Assembly: GCA_029052085.1 (NCBI GenBank) | Contig: JAIDJS010000286.1 | Span: forward strand, 1 to 17,572 | Reading direction: 5' to 3' | Source: Eubacterium sp. | Lineage (GTDB): Bacteria; Bacillota; Clostridia; Oscillospirales; Acutalibacteraceae | DNA length: 17,572 nt | Part shown: positions 6,378 to 15,506 of the stretch, one piece after another | How the letters are laid out: the number at the start of each line of letters is the position of its first letter | How positions within the stretch are numbered: position 1 is the stretch's first letter | Notes under the pieces: model-generated | What the model saw: the letters and a program-made list of their open reading frames with translations, nothing else | Database searches by the model: none | Told to the model about the DNA's origin: nothing | Program-made: the position numbers and the translations under genes

Positions 6378-8066
6378 TTAAGCCATTTTTTTACTTGATT
6401 GCATAAATTTGATTTCAGAAAAAGTTACAAGCTTTGACAAAATACAACCGAATGTAAAGAAAATCAAATAAACAGTACTTAAAACAACAAAATTGAGCAA
6501 CGCTCCATTATCGCCGAAAACGCTGGCTAATACGGCATTTGCAGCAAAAAATGAAGCAGCTGAGCATATCAGGGGTTTAATAAAAACATCTGAAAATTTA
6601 AGCTTAACCTCAGAATACTTTTTATATATCCGATAGTTTGAAACAAGGATAACAAGGTAGCCTGCTGCTCCCGAAGCAACAGTTCCGTAAATATTGTATC
6701 TGTAATCAGATACAATAAGATAATTCATTCCTACCCTGACCGCCGCAGAAATGATAAAGGACGGAATGCTTTTTTTTGCACAGCCGATTGCCTGAACAGC
6801 AAAAACAGAAACACCGGAAAGACAATAGAAAACCATCGTAAAACCAAAGAAATAAACAAGCCTGCTGCATCCGATGACAATATCCGGATTGTTTGCACCG
6901 TAAAGAACGTTGAGCAAAAACGGCGAAATAAGTGAAAGATAAAAACCGCCGCCAAAAGCAAGAATAGAAGTATACTTAAAAATACTGTTTGAAAGAAGCG
7001 ACAGCCTTTCCCTGTTATGCGATTCAAAGGCAGCCGATATAGCAGGAACCGCTGCCACTCCGAGCGCCATTGTTAACCCCGGAAGAAGATTTTTAAAATC
7101 CTGGGCAGAAGAGAACAGTCCGAATATATACGTAACAACATCCTCATCAGGAGTGGATGTTATCTGCAGACAGCTTTGATAAGCTTCCTTCAGCTTATCA
7201 AAATTACATTGTGAAAGACAATACTGAACGGATGAATTATCAAGAAATGTTGAAACACTCTGAATAATCGTTGAAACAATTATCGGAGCAGAAAAGGAAA
7301 TAATTTCTTTAAGACTTTCAGAGGTTTTATATTTTTTATTCGGAATCCGGGAATTATATTTAACTGAATTATACACGGAAACATATATAAGACTGAAAAA
7401 TGAGCCAAAGGTTGCCCCTGCCATTGCCGCAGCGGCAGTAAATGGGTAAATGGCAGACAATGCAGCTTCTTCATTTGCACAGATTACTCCGAAAACTGCA
7501 CTGCTGTCTAAATACATCTGATAAAGATAGGACATAGCATATCTTGCAAAAAGCAAGCCGAAAACAAGCTTGAATACAGCTTCAATAATCTGGCTTACAG
7601 AGGTAGGCACCATATTCATATATCCTTCTGCAAACGATCTTTTAGACGCTTCCATGGAACAGAAAAGGACAGACGGGGCAAGCATATAAATCGTATAAAT
7701 ACTTTTAGGAGAAGATGAAATCAATTCCGCATAGGGCTTTGCAAAAAATCCCATAAAAGCAAAGCCTATCAGACCTGCAATAAAAAACAGAATGCCCGAA
7801 GCTTTTCTCAATGAATATACCTTTGCTCTGTTTCCTTTTTCATTATACTTACTTACAAGATGCGTTACAGCAATGGGAAATGCACCCATAAGAAGAGCAT
7901 GAACAGGCATATAAAGATTATAAGCAATATTGAAATATCCCCTGCCGGTTGCGCCGATATAAGCTGTTAAAGGAATTTTATACACTGCGCTGATTGCTTT
8001 AACAAGAATGGAAGAAAGAAGCAGCAGCAATGCTGAATTTATATATTTTTGCTTTGTATTATTCAA
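6378..8066 (-). CDS. spoVB: SpoVB/MurJ-like oligosaccharide flippase (MOP superfamily)
   Basis: 562 residues, strongly hydrophobic along its length with roughly 14 predicted membrane spans, as in the MurJ/SpoVB/Wzx branch of the MOP exporter superfamily. The N-terminus with SSILVKAISAVYKIPLTAYIG (18-38) followed by GRGYFNIAYNLYMPVHALLM matches the family pattern. Such proteins flip lipid-linked sugars, for example lipid II, across the membrane; SpoVB acts in spore cortex synthesis. Position ahead of mazG matches B. subtilis yabM, so a YabM-like role is equally possible. The start codon is TTG (8064-8066) with GGTGG upstream; no ATG occurs before residue 53, which would remove the first spans. 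A terminator lies about 10 nt before the start, so transcription probably relies on readthrough. No terminator follows. Confidence 0.88.
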   Translation of the reverse strand: MNNTKQKYINSALLLLLSSILVKAISAVYKIPLTAYIGATGRGYFNIAYNLYMPVHALLMGAFPIAVTHLVSKYNEKGNRAKVYSLRKASGILFFIAGLIGFAFMGFFAKPYAELISSSPKSIYTIYMLAPSVLFCSMEASKRSFAEGYMNMVPTSVSQIIEAVFKLVFGLLFARYAMSYLYQMYLDSSAVFGVICANEEAALSAIYPFTAAAAMAGATFGSFFSLIYVSVYNSVKYNSRIPNKKYKTSESLKEIISFSAPIIVSTIIQSVSTFLDNSSVQYCLSQCNFDKLKEAYQSCLQITSTPDEDVVTYIFGLFSSAQDFKNLLPGLTMALGVAAVPAISAAFESHNRERLSLLSNSIFKYTSILAFGGGFYLSLISPFLLNVLYGANNPDIVIGCSRLVYFFGFTMVFYCLSGVSVFAVQAIGCAKKSIPSFIISAAVRVGMNYLIVSDYRYNIYGTVASGAAGYLVILVSNYRIYKKYSEVKLKFSDVFIKPLICSAASFFAANAVLASVFGDNGALLNFVVLSTVYLIFFTFGCILSKLVTFSEIKFMQSSKKMA

Positions 8067-8077
8067 AAAACCACCAC

Positions 8078-8112
8078 AAAAAGGCAGTGCAAAAACAAAT
8101 TTGCACTGCCTT
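8078..8112 (-). terminator. Strong Rho-independent terminator upstream of spoVB
   Basis: Minus strand AAGGCAGTGCAAA and TTTGCACTGCCTT (8100-8112 with 8081-8093) form a perfect 13-bp stem with a 6-nt loop, followed by a T-run (8078-8082, the first two Ts within the stem) and then GTGG. It lies about 34 nt after the stop of the coiled-coil gene and almost touches the spoVB translation start. Confidence 0.85.
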
Positions 8113-8146
8113 GAAATCTTTTTTAAATTCCTTATCTATATATAAA

Positions 8147-8653
8147 TTACTCTTCTGCCTCTTCAACATCTTCAGCTTCAACCTCAACAGCTGAAAAAGC
8201 ATTATCATATGGCTTTGAGGACTGGGAAACTTTGTTATTTATAGCATTTCTTGCATTCTCAACCTGCTTTTTAATAACCTCTTTTGCCTCCTTGGAAGCA
8301 ATAATCACTTCCTTTTTCAAATCCTCAGCCTCACGCTTTAAATCTGTAGTATCATTTACCTCATCAAGCTGAATCTTAAGATCAGAGAGCTTTTCGCGAT
8401 AAGTAATGATTTGCGCTGTGAGCATATCAAGCTCATTTTCATCAATATCTTCTCCTGTAAAAGCATCAAACTGAATTCTGCCGTACTTTTCATAAAGCTT
8501 TGCTATCTTTGCCTTAGCATCCAGATAATCTAATCTTTTGCGTGACATATCAAATGCCTGCACACCCTTTTTATTGAGGCTTTCGGCAACTGTTTTTGTT
8601 TTAGAGAACAGCTCGTCAAAATTAGAAATTTTAATATTATCAAATTTTCCCAT
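8147..8653 (-). CDS. Uncharacterised acidic coiled-coil protein
   Basis: 168 residues; I do not recognise the family. No signal peptide, membrane span or metal motif is visible, so it is probably cytoplasmic. The N-terminus (KFDNIKISNFDELFSKTKTV) is followed by long helical, charged stretches (residues about 35-60 and 75-130) that look like coiled coils, and a highly acidic C-terminal tail ending EAEDVEEAEE. I chose the ATG at 8651-8653: AAAGGGT sits at correct spacing, and the longer in-frame start at 8707 lies inside the promoter. It has its own sigma-A-like promoter (8707-8735) and a strong terminator (8078-8112), so it is expressed as a single gene between hemZ and spoVB. It could be a structural or septum/envelope-associated protein, but that is a guess. 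Confidence 0.7.
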   Translation of the reverse strand: MGKFDNIKISNFDELFSKTKTVAESLNKKGVQAFDMSRKRLDYLDAKAKIAKLYEKYGRIQFDAFTGEDIDENELDMLTAQIITYREKLSDLKIQLDEVNDTTDLKREAEDLKKEVIIASKEAKEVIKKQVENARNAINNKVSQSSKPYDNAFSAVEVEAEDVEEAEE

Positions 8654-8706
8654 AACTAAAACCCTTTCAAAATGAATTGTAAATAAAGTCCCTATCAATA
8701 AAACCA

Positions 8707-8735
8707 ATTGTATTATACATTGAAAAGCAATTCAA
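8707..8735 (-). promoter_or_regulatory. Sigma-A-type promoter for the coiled-coil gene
   Basis: TTGAAT (8730-8735), 17-bp spacer, TACAAT (8707-8712) in the AT-rich gap after hemZ. Predicted start is near 8700, leaving a leader of about 46 nt before the chosen ATG. TATAAT at 8712-8717 overlaps, but no acceptable -35 is found at its correct distance. Confidence 0.7.
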
Positions 8736-8780
8736 TACATAATGTACTAATTTACATTAAATTAATAATTAAATTTCCGC

Positions 8781-10232
8781 TTATAAATTATATTCAGTAT
8801 AAAAACGGGTTATACTTTGCTTACGTTTAAGAATTTCATCAAAACGATCTATATATTCATATGGATATTTATAATTATATACCCGTTCTATCTTTCCGGA
8901 ATTCGGATCCTTAAGCTTAATAACCGCTCCGGCACCTACAGCAAGAACCGTGTGTGTTTCATCCATCATAAACACATTATAAAGGCAATCATATCCATCT
9001 CTGCACCAACCGACATTTTCAAGATTACCCAGAGATTTACCCTGGCGATACATATAATAAGGATGAAAATGATGCTTCGTTAATATCTTATTGCTGAAAT
9101 CAACCATTGAAGAAACGATTCGTTTCTGTGAGCTGTCAAAAGCAGACTCTTTTGTTGCCATATATGCTCCGCTTTTCAGTGAAAGCGTATGAACAGTTAT
9201 AGATTCCGTGTCAAGTTCAATACCTTTACACAAGCTTTTTTGGAAAGATTCCTCCGTATCGCCCGGAAGTCCTGCAATAAAGTCCATATTGATATTGTCA
9301 AAACCACTGCTTCTTGCAAGTTCAAATGCTGAAAGCGTTTGAAAAGAAGTATGCTGCCTGCCGATTCTTTTTAAAACTTCATCATTAAAGGTTTGCGGAT
9401 TAATACTTATTCTTGAAACACCGGCTGATTTTAATGCCTGCAGCTTATCCTTTGTTACTGTATCCGGTCTGCCCGCTTCAACAGTATATTCACGGACTGT
9501 ACTTAAATCAAAATTTCGTTCTATCGCTTCAAAAAGCCTTGAAAGATTTTCAGCTGAAAGCGTTGTCGGTGTACCGCCTCCGAAATAAACCGTTTCAAGC
9601 TTCAAGCCAAGTGATTTGGCATATCTGCCTGTTTCTTCAATCTCCCTGATAAGTAAATCAACATATGGCTCAATAAGCTTTACCGTATTTTCAATCGCGT
9701 GAGAAACAAAGGAACAATAGGAGCATCTTGTCGGGCAAAAGGGAATTGATATGTAAAGGGAAAAGCTTTTACACTCTGACAATGCAATAATTTTGTTTTC
9801 ACTGTGCATAACGGCCGATGTAAGCTCTGTTTTTTCATGATTAACAAGATATTTTTCTCTGAAAATACGCTTTGCTTCCTCTTCTGACAGACTATCCGTT
9901 AAAGCATGCATTCTTCTTGCAGGGCGAACGCCATAAAGAAGACCCCAAGGATATTTGATTGAAAGGATATCGGAAAGCACATGATACAAAAGCACGGAAA
10001 GTGCATTCTGCAAATCTGTTTCACGATCAGCAACTGTACTCTCCTTTTTATGCTTATCATAAACAAAAGCATCAACCGTTAATATATTATCTTTGATTTC
10101 GGTTATTACTGTAACCGGATCCGTTTCATCACAGTTGTTTTCAACAATTCGTATTTTTTCATAAGGAAAAAATATTGTACTTATATTTTCCATATCATAG
10201 CGATACGGATGATTTTTAACAAGTATTATCAT
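8781..10232 (-). CDS. hemZ: Coproporphyrinogen dehydrogenase-like radical SAM protein HemZ
   Basis: 483 residues, near B. subtilis HemZ (about 500). A family-specific N-terminal part (1-155, including YPWGLLYGVRPARRMH at 94-109) precedes the radical SAM barrel. The [4Fe-4S] cysteines are Cys166, Cys170 and Cys173 in FCPTRCSYCSF, and the SAM-binding GGGTP is at 218-222. The HemN-type motif appears as SRISINPQTF rather than the usual VGxQSF, as in HemZ proteins. HemN-type enzymes oxidise coproporphyrinogen III without oxygen; HemZ's own activity is less certain, and no other heme gene is nearby, so the role may differ. It is the last gene of the his-recJ-relA run, 3 nt after the MBL hydrolase stop. 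No convincing terminator follows. Confidence 0.88.
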   Translation of the reverse strand: MIILVKNHPYRYDMENISTIFFPYEKIRIVENNCDETDPVTVITEIKDNILTVDAFVYDKHKKESTVADRETDLQNALSVLLYHVLSDILSIKYPWGLLYGVRPARRMHALTDSLSEEEAKRIFREKYLVNHEKTELTSAVMHSENKIIALSECKSFSLYISIPFCPTRCSYCSFVSHAIENTVKLIEPYVDLLIREIEETGRYAKSLGLKLETVYFGGGTPTTLSAENLSRLFEAIERNFDLSTVREYTVEAGRPDTVTKDKLQALKSAGVSRISINPQTFNDEVLKRIGRQHTSFQTLSAFELARSSGFDNINMDFIAGLPGDTEESFQKSLCKGIELDTESITVHTLSLKSGAYMATKESAFDSSQKRIVSSMVDFSNKILTKHHFHPYYMYRQGKSLGNLENVGWCRDGYDCLYNVFMMDETHTVLAVGAGAVIKLKDPNSGKIERVYNYKYPYEYIDRFDEILKRKQSITRFYTEYNL

Positions 10233-10235
10233 AAT

Positions 10236-10850
10236 TTATCTCATATATGGATTATTGTGTTTTTCAAAATCAAGTGTTGAAAACGCTTCATGCCCGGGAT
10301 AAATCTTATAATTTTTATCAAGAGAGGCAAGACGATGAAGACTGTTTTTCATTTCACTGAAAGAGCTGCCCGGAAAATCCGTTCTTCCGCAGGAGCAGCA
10401 GAACAAGGTATCGCCGGTAAACATAACATCCTCTGCAATATAGCAAACTCCTCCCTTTGTATGCCCCGGAGTTTCCATAACCTTAATTTCGGTTTCTCCA
10501 AGCTGAATTATATCCCCTTCTTTTACAAGGATATCCGCATTCGTATCATGATGCACACCGCCGCAGAAAACGGCAAGGCTGAGCTTGGATGAAGACAGCA
10601 TAGGTGCATCCGCCTCACTAATAACTGCCTTGGCATTAAATCTTTCTTTTATTTCTTTTACTCCGCCGATATGATCATAGTGACCATGGGTTAAAAGAAT
10701 ATATTCCAAATCTGCATTTCCCAAAAAAGAAAGCATTTTTTCCGAAGCATCCGTGCAGTCAACAAGGGCAGCTTTTCCGCTTTCTGCATCAGTTAAAAGA
10801 TAACAATTATTTCCAAGCTCTCCAAGGCAAACCGATTTTACATTAATCAT
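10236..10850 (-). CDS. MBL-fold metallo-hydrolase, glyoxalase II-like
   Basis: 204 residues, a single metallo-beta-lactamase domain of the short glyoxalase II-like (YcbL/YqgX) type. Metal ligands are complete: THGHYDH (54-60; His55, His57, Asp59, His60), His130 in TPGHTKGG, Asp147 in FTGDTLF and His187 in [19 protein letters not shown] (150-163) is the conserved loop of this subgroup. Such enzymes hydrolyse thioesters such as S-lactoylglutathione or similar, but the natural substrate in clostridia is not established. The start overlaps the dtd stop as ATGA, with GAGGA upstream. Linkage to relA-dtd and hemZ is common in Firmicutes and may hint at a role in stress or detoxification. Confidence 0.88.
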   Translation of the reverse strand: MINVKSVCLGELGNNCYLLTDAESGKAALVDCTDASEKMLSFLGNADLEYILLTHGHYDHIGGVKEIKERFNAKAVISEADAPMLSSSKLSLAVFCGGVHHDTNADILVKEGDIIQLGETEIKVMETPGHTKGGVCYIAEDVMFTGDTLFCCSCGRTDFPGSSFSEMKNSLHRLASLDKNYKIYPGHEAFSTLDFEKHNNPYMR

Positions 10851-11299
10851 TTCAATTCCTCACTATCAAGAATGATTGTTACAGGACCGTCATTTATAAG
10901 CTCCACTTTCATATCGGCACCAAAACGTCCTGTTTCAACCTTTGAAACACCTGATTTTTTTAATTCTTCAACAAAATATTCATACAGCATATTTGCTTCT
11001 GCAGGCGGAGCAGAGTTTATAAAGCTTGGTCTTCTTCCGTGCGAACAATCCGCACAAAGCGTAAACTGCGAAACAACAAGCATTTCTCCGTTTATATCAA
11101 GGCAGGATAAATTCATCTTTCCGTTATCATCCTCAAAAATACGAAGATTCGGAATTTTTTTTATAAGCTTATCCGCATCTGCTTTTGTATCTCCCTGCAT
11201 AACACCAAGAAGAATCATAAAACCCCTGCTGATTTCGCCGGCAATTTCCCCGTCTATTTTAACATTTGAATGAATAACCCTCTGAATAACTGCTTTCAT
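10847..11299 (-). CDS. dtd: D-aminoacyl-tRNA deacylase
   Basis: 150 residues, the standard Dtd length. The start [20 protein letters not shown] (1-20) is typical, SQFTLCAD (77-84) carries the conserved active-site segment, GRRPSF (88-93) follows, and NDGPVTIIL (136-144) contains the Gly-cisPro motif (Gly138-Pro139) that excludes L-aminoacyl groups. Dtd cleaves D-amino acids and misattached glycine from tRNA, protecting translation. The ATG touches the relA stop codon and the gene ends in an ATGA overlap with the MBL hydrolase. The relA-dtd pairing is widely conserved in Firmicutes. Confidence 0.95.
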   Translation of the reverse strand: MKAVIQRVIHSNVKIDGEIAGEISRGFMILLGVMQGDTKADADKLIKKIPNLRIFEDDNGKMNLSCLDINGEMLVVSQFTLCADCSHGRRPSFINSAPPAEANMLYEYFVEELKKSGVSKVETGRFGADMKVELINDGPVTIILDSEELK

Positions 11300-13489
11300 T
11301 TATACACCGCTTCTTTCAAGATGATAAACACCATCAATTTTTCTTATAATTCTTGCAATATTTTCAAGATGTTCCTTGCTGTTTACTGCAATAGTTAATG
11401 TAGTTAAGCAATTACCGTCATTGATAGGACGGGCATTTATGGAATGAATTTTAACGTGCATATTCATCAACGTACTTGTAATATCAAGAACAACACCATC
11501 TCTGTCTATTGCATAAACATCCAGAGTAGATTTCGTTTCAATTTTGCAATTTTCATCCCAATGCGCTTTTATCCAGCGCTCCGGCTCAAGGCAATGCTCT
11601 ATATCCTGAGGAACATTTACACAGTTTCGCTTATGAATGGAAAGCCCGTGACCCCTTGTAATAAATCCGATAATTTCCTCTCCCGGAAGAGGGGAACAGC
11701 AGTTTGCCATTTTGATAAGACAGTTATCAATTCCTTCAACAATAATACCATTTGAGGAAGAGGCTTTTCTTGGCTTATCAATAATATTGGTAACGGCAGG
11801 CTTTTCCTGTTCTTTATCCTCTTTCCAGTTTCTGTTGTATTCATCTTTAATGCCCGGCATAAGACGGCTTATCTGAATTCCGCCATATCCAACCGCAGCA
11901 TAGAATTCATCCGTATCACTGAAATGCTGACGTTCAGCAATTCTTACAATAAAATCATTATATTTATCGCCCGATAATCGAATAAAGTTTCTTCGGAGTT
12001 CTTTTTCAACAACAGCCTTGCCCTCTTCAATATTTTCTTCGCGTCTTTCCTTTTTAAACCAAGTACGGATTTTATTTCTTGCTTCACCTGTACGCACAAT
12101 GGAAAGCCAATCCTTACTCGGGCCTTTATTCTGCTGATTAGAGGTTAAAATCTCTATTCTTTCACCTGTTTTAACCTTGTAATCAAGCGGAACAATTCTT
12201 CCGTCCACCTTGGCACCAACCATTTTATTACCGACCGCTGAATGGATAGCATAAGCAAAATCAATAACGGTTGAGCCTGTCGGCAGGCTTTTGATGTCAC
12301 CCTTCGGAGTGAAAACATACACCTCTTCAACCGACAGATCGCCCTTGATATTTGCAACCAAATCCTCAGGCGTATCTGATTCCTCTCCCGTTTCAAGCAT
12401 ACGGTGAATCCATGCAAGCCCGGCATCAAGACTGTCCTTACCGCCCTTGCCAAGCTTATATTTCCAATGGGCAGCAATACCGAATTCTGCTGTTTTGTGC
12501 ATTTCCCATGTTCTTATCTGAATTTCAAAGGGAACACCATTCGGAGAAAGCACCGTTGTATGAAGCGACTGATACATATTTGGCTTCGGTGTTGAAATAT
12601 AATCCTTGAATCTGCCCGGAATAGGCTTAAACATATCATGAACAATACCAAGCACATTATAGCAATCTATCATTGAATTCACAATAATTCTTACGGCATA
12701 GATATCATAAATCTCTTCAAAGGATTTTCCCTTTATATAAACTTTTCTGAAAATACCATGAACCGATTTTACTCTTGAAGTTATACTTGCATTATCAATG
12801 ATAGGCGTAATCCTGTCACTGATCTGCGTTTTAATATCATTTAAGAAATTTTCGCCCTCTTCCTGCTTCATGGAAAGAGAGTTTTCAATTTCTCTGTATG
12901 CAATCGGATCAAGATACTTTACTGCTGCATCTTCAAGCTCCTCCTTAATTGCACGGATACCAAGCCTGTGCGCAATAGGTGCATAAATTTCAAGCGTTTC
13001 AAGGCTTTTTTCACGCTGCTTATATTCAGGCATATGCTGAAGCGTTCTCATATTATGAAGCCTGTCTGCCAGCTTGATAATAATAACACGCACATCCTTG
13101 TTCATTGCCATAAACATTTTACGGATATTTTCAGCCTGCACCTCTTCCCTTGTTGAAAGCGGAATCTGTCCCAGCTTTGTAACACCGTCTACAAGAAGCT
13201 CTACATCTGTTCCGAAGCGACTTCCGATATAGGAAAGCGTATAATCCGTATCTTCAACAACATCATGCAGCAGCGCACCAATAATACATTCATTATCCAT
13301 TCCGAGCTTAAAAAGAATTTCAGCCACGGCAACGGGATGCATAATATAAGGCTCGCCCGATCGCCTTTTCTGCCCTGAATGTGCATGGTTTGCCAGCTCA
13401 TAGGCATCTTTAATTTTTTCAGTATTATATTGCGGATGCTTTTTGATTTCTTCAAAAAATATCTCAAAGCCATCGTTATATTCACTCAA
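11300..13489 (-). CDS. relA: Bifunctional (p)ppGpp synthetase/hydrolase Rel
   Basis: 729 residues with all long-RSH domains. The HD hydrolase has His51, HDVVEDT (75-81) and Asp142 in LADRLHN, so hydrolysis looks intact. The synthetase has the RFKD motif (293-296), the R-x-K-D form found in bifunctional enzymes, then YQSLHT (306-311) and EIQIRT (322-327). TGS (about 388-450), a conserved-cysteine domain with NCCSPLPGEE (596-605) and HKRNC (619-623), and a C-terminal ACT domain (656-729) follow. The enzyme makes and removes (p)ppGpp on starved ribosomes. Translation starts at TTG (13487-13489), overlapping recJ by 8 bp, with AAGGAAG upstream; no in-frame ATG occurs before residue 50. The TTG start probably keeps synthesis low. 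Confidence 0.96.
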   Translation of the reverse strand: MSEYNDGFEIFFEEIKKHPQYNTEKIKDAYELANHAHSGQKRRSGEPYIMHPVAVAEILFKLGMDNECIIGALLHDVVEDTDYTLSYIGSRFGTDVELLVDGVTKLGQIPLSTREEVQAENIRKMFMAMNKDVRVIIIKLADRLHNMRTLQHMPEYKQREKSLETLEIYAPIAHRLGIRAIKEELEDAAVKYLDPIAYREIENSLSMKQEEGENFLNDIKTQISDRITPIIDNASITSRVKSVHGIFRKVYIKGKSFEEIYDIYAVRIIVNSMIDCYNVLGIVHDMFKPIPGRFKDYISTPKPNMYQSLHTTVLSPNGVPFEIQIRTWEMHKTAEFGIAAHWKYKLGKGGKDSLDAGLAWIHRMLETGEESDTPEDLVANIKGDLSVEEVYVFTPKGDIKSLPTGSTVIDFAYAIHSAVGNKMVGAKVDGRIVPLDYKVKTGERIEILTSNQQNKGPSKDWLSIVRTGEARNKIRTWFKKERREENIEEGKAVVEKELRRNFIRLSGDKYNDFIVRIAERQHFSDTDEFYAAVGYGGIQISRLMPGIKDEYNRNWKEDKEQEKPAVTNIIDKPRKASSSNGIIVEGIDNCLIKMANCCSPLPGEEIIGFITRGHGLSIHKRNCVNVPQDIEHCLEPERWIKAHWDENCKIETKSTLDVYAIDRDGVVLDITSTLMNMHVKIHSINARPINDGNCLTTLTIAVNSKEHLENIARIIRKIDGVYHLERSGV

Positions 13490-15506
13490 GGCTCAATCTT
13501 CCTTTCAGTTTTTTTATAACAGGTGTATTCATCAAATCAACCTTTGCACTTACATTGCAAATCTGAATATCATTTTCATTATATTCAATAAGACGGCATT
13601 CTAAAAACGCTTCAAGCGCAAATTTCAATTTTCCGTATGTAACAGAATTCAAAGCAAAATAAAGCTCATCAAAGCCATATCTCCAGCCTTTTTTCTGCCT
13701 TAAAAACTTATAAACAACAGAGCAATCCTCTCTGCTTGGAAATACATTTTCCGAATTATTTTTATTTAATACAAAAAGCTCATATTCTTCCTTTTCGGCA
13801 AAGTATTTATCATCATCATTTCCGTGCCGTTTAATATCCGCAGCCTGCAATGAAAGATATTCCCTGCCGTTATAAAGATGCTTTGAAGCCTTAACAACAA
13901 CATCTATATATTCGCCTGCTGCAAACGGAAATTCATCAGCCGTACATCTGAATTTAGAAATTTTAAAAATTTTGCCTTTCTTTTCACATTCAAGCCTTAT
14001 ATGCCTTCCGTTTCCCATAGGCGTTACGGAAAGCAGCCTTAAATTCATAAGAGCAAAAACCGCGTTTCTGTTTGCTTCACCAAACGGCTCCAAAACAGAA
14101 AGGGAATCAACCAAATCCACATCAAGAAAAGCAGGAGAAATTTTACAATCAACATATATGGACTGAACCGGCATAATCGGATAAGCCGAAACTGCATACT
14201 CGTTTATTCTGCGCCGGAATTCATCAACATTATTTGCAGCAAGCCCTAAGCCCGCCGCCTTCGGATGACCACCAAAATGATCTAATATATCTGAACAGGA
14301 CGTGATTGCTTCATAAATATTAAAGCCATCTATACTTCTTGCAGAACCCATGGCCATACCGTTTTCTTCGCTTAAAACAATTGCCGGCTTGCCATATTCC
14401 TCAAGCACCTTTGCCGCAACTATACCGACAACGCCCATATGATAATTTTTGCCGCATACAACTATAACTCGATTTTTGGCAATATCAGGAGCTTCTGCAA
14501 TTCTGAGCTTAACATCATCAAAAATATTCTGTTCAAGCTCCTGCCTGTGCATATTATCAATATTAATCTGTTCCGCTCTGAAAGCAGCATCATCTTCGCT
14601 TTTGGAAAGCAGAAGTTCTGCAGCTCTTGCTGCATCATCCACTCTTCCTGTTGCATTAATTCTTGGACAAAGCGTAAAAGCCGCATCGGTTGCAGTTAAA
14701 TCCTTATCCCCTATGCCTGCTGCTTTTTTCAGGGCTTCGATGCCGATTCGTGAGCCGCTGTTTATAAGCTTAATTCCCGCTTTAACAAACGCTCTGTTTT
14801 CGCTGATTAGCGGCATAACATCAGAAATGGTACCTAAAGCAACCAAATCTGCAAACTGATAAAGCATATCCTCCGTATCTCCGTAAACAGCACAGGCGAG
14901 CTTAAACGCCACACCTACACCCGCAAGGTCACGAAATTTCATTTCGTTTTCAGGTCTGTGCGGATTTACAACTGCCTCTGCCCTAGGAAGAGTATCGCCT
15001 ATCTGATGATGATCTGTTACAATCAGACGCATACCGAGAGAATAAATATATTCCGCCTCTTCAATTGCTGAAATACCATTATCAACCGTAATAATAAGCG
15101 TTGTTCCGTTTTCCTTGATTTTATCAATAGAAGCCTTATTCATACCATATCCCTCATTAAGACGGGAGGGAATATAGTAATCAACATCAGCACCCATATC
15201 CTTCAAAAATGTATAAAGAAGAACGGTTGAAGTTACCCCATCGCAGTCATAATCGCCGAAAACCGTTATCTTTTCTCCGTAATCAACTGCTTCTTCTACA
15301 GCAGAAACTGCCCTATCCATATCACAAAGCAGAAAAGGGTCTGAAAAATCGTAAGAGGAGGCTAAAAAGTCTGCCACATCGGCGTTGCTCTCTATCCCCC
15401 TTGAAACAAGCATGAATGCTATAAATGGATCAATATTAAATTGTTCGCTTAATTCAGATGCCTTTTCCTTATCGGCATCTGCTATTATCCATTTCTTATA
15501 TGCCAT
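13482..15506 (-). CDS. recJ: Single-stranded-DNA-specific exonuclease RecJ
   Basis: 674 residues. The DHH domain shows FGDYDCDGVTS (83-93), with Cys88 where Ala is usual, VDNGISAIEEA (141-151) and VTDHH (163-167). PRINATGRVDDA (281-292) belongs to the linker helix region, and the DHHA1 domain has NYHMGVVGIVAAKV (354-367) and FGGHPKAAGL (411-420). An OB-fold region and a C-terminal extension follow. RecJ degrades ssDNA 5' to 3' in recombination and mismatch or base-excision repair, needing Mn2+ or Mg2+. Its ATG overlaps the hisE stop as TAATG and its end overlaps relA. The Shine-Dalgarno is weak, so expression probably depends on coupling with hisE. The apt gene often found between recJ and relA is absent. 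Confidence 0.95.
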   Translation of the reverse strand: MAYKKWIIADADKEKASELSEQFNIDPFIAFMLVSRGIESNADVADFLASSYDFSDPFLLCDMDRAVSAVEEAVDYGEKITVFGDYDCDGVTSTVLLYTFLKDMGADVDYYIPSRLNEGYGMNKASIDKIKENGTTLIITVDNGISAIEEAEYIYSLGMRLIVTDHHQIGDTLPRAEAVVNPHRPENEMKFRDLAGVGVAFKLACAVYGDTEDMLYQFADLVALGTISDVMPLISENRAFVKAGIKLINSGSRIGIEALKKAAGIGDKDLTATDAAFTLCPRINATGRVDDAARAAELLLSKSEDDAAFRAEQINIDNMHRQELEQNIFDDVKLRIAEAPDIAKNRVIVVCGKNYHMGVVGIVAAKVLEEYGKPAIVLSEENGMAMGSARSIDGFNIYEAITSCSDILDHFGGHPKAAGLGLAANNVDEFRRRINEYAVSAYPIMPVQSIYVDCKISPAFLDVDLVDSLSVLEPFGEANRNAVFALMNLRLLSVTPMGNGRHIRLECEKKGKIFKISKFRCTADEFPFAAGEYIDVVVKASKHLYNGREYLSLQAADIKRHGNDDDKYFAEKEEYELFVLNKNNSENVFPSREDCSVVYKFLRQKKGWRYGFDELYFALNSVTYGKLKFALEAFLECRLIEYNENDIQICNVSAKVDLMNTPVIKKLKGRLSLE

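Noticed and set aside
8654..8707. Longer N-terminus for the coiled-coil protein (TTG at 8707)
   Set aside because: The start would lie inside the -10 box; the ATG at 8653 has a good ribosome site.
8736..8780. AT-rich inverted repeat after hemZ as a terminator
   Set aside because: Stems such as AATTTAAT/ATTAATTT contain no GC pairs and no T-run follows, so termination cannot be supported.
14449..14859. 136-codon plus-strand reading frame inside recJ
   Set aside because: It is antisense to the conserved DHH-domain region of recJ, rich in Ser/Ala as expected from a shadow frame, and shows no recognisable motif.
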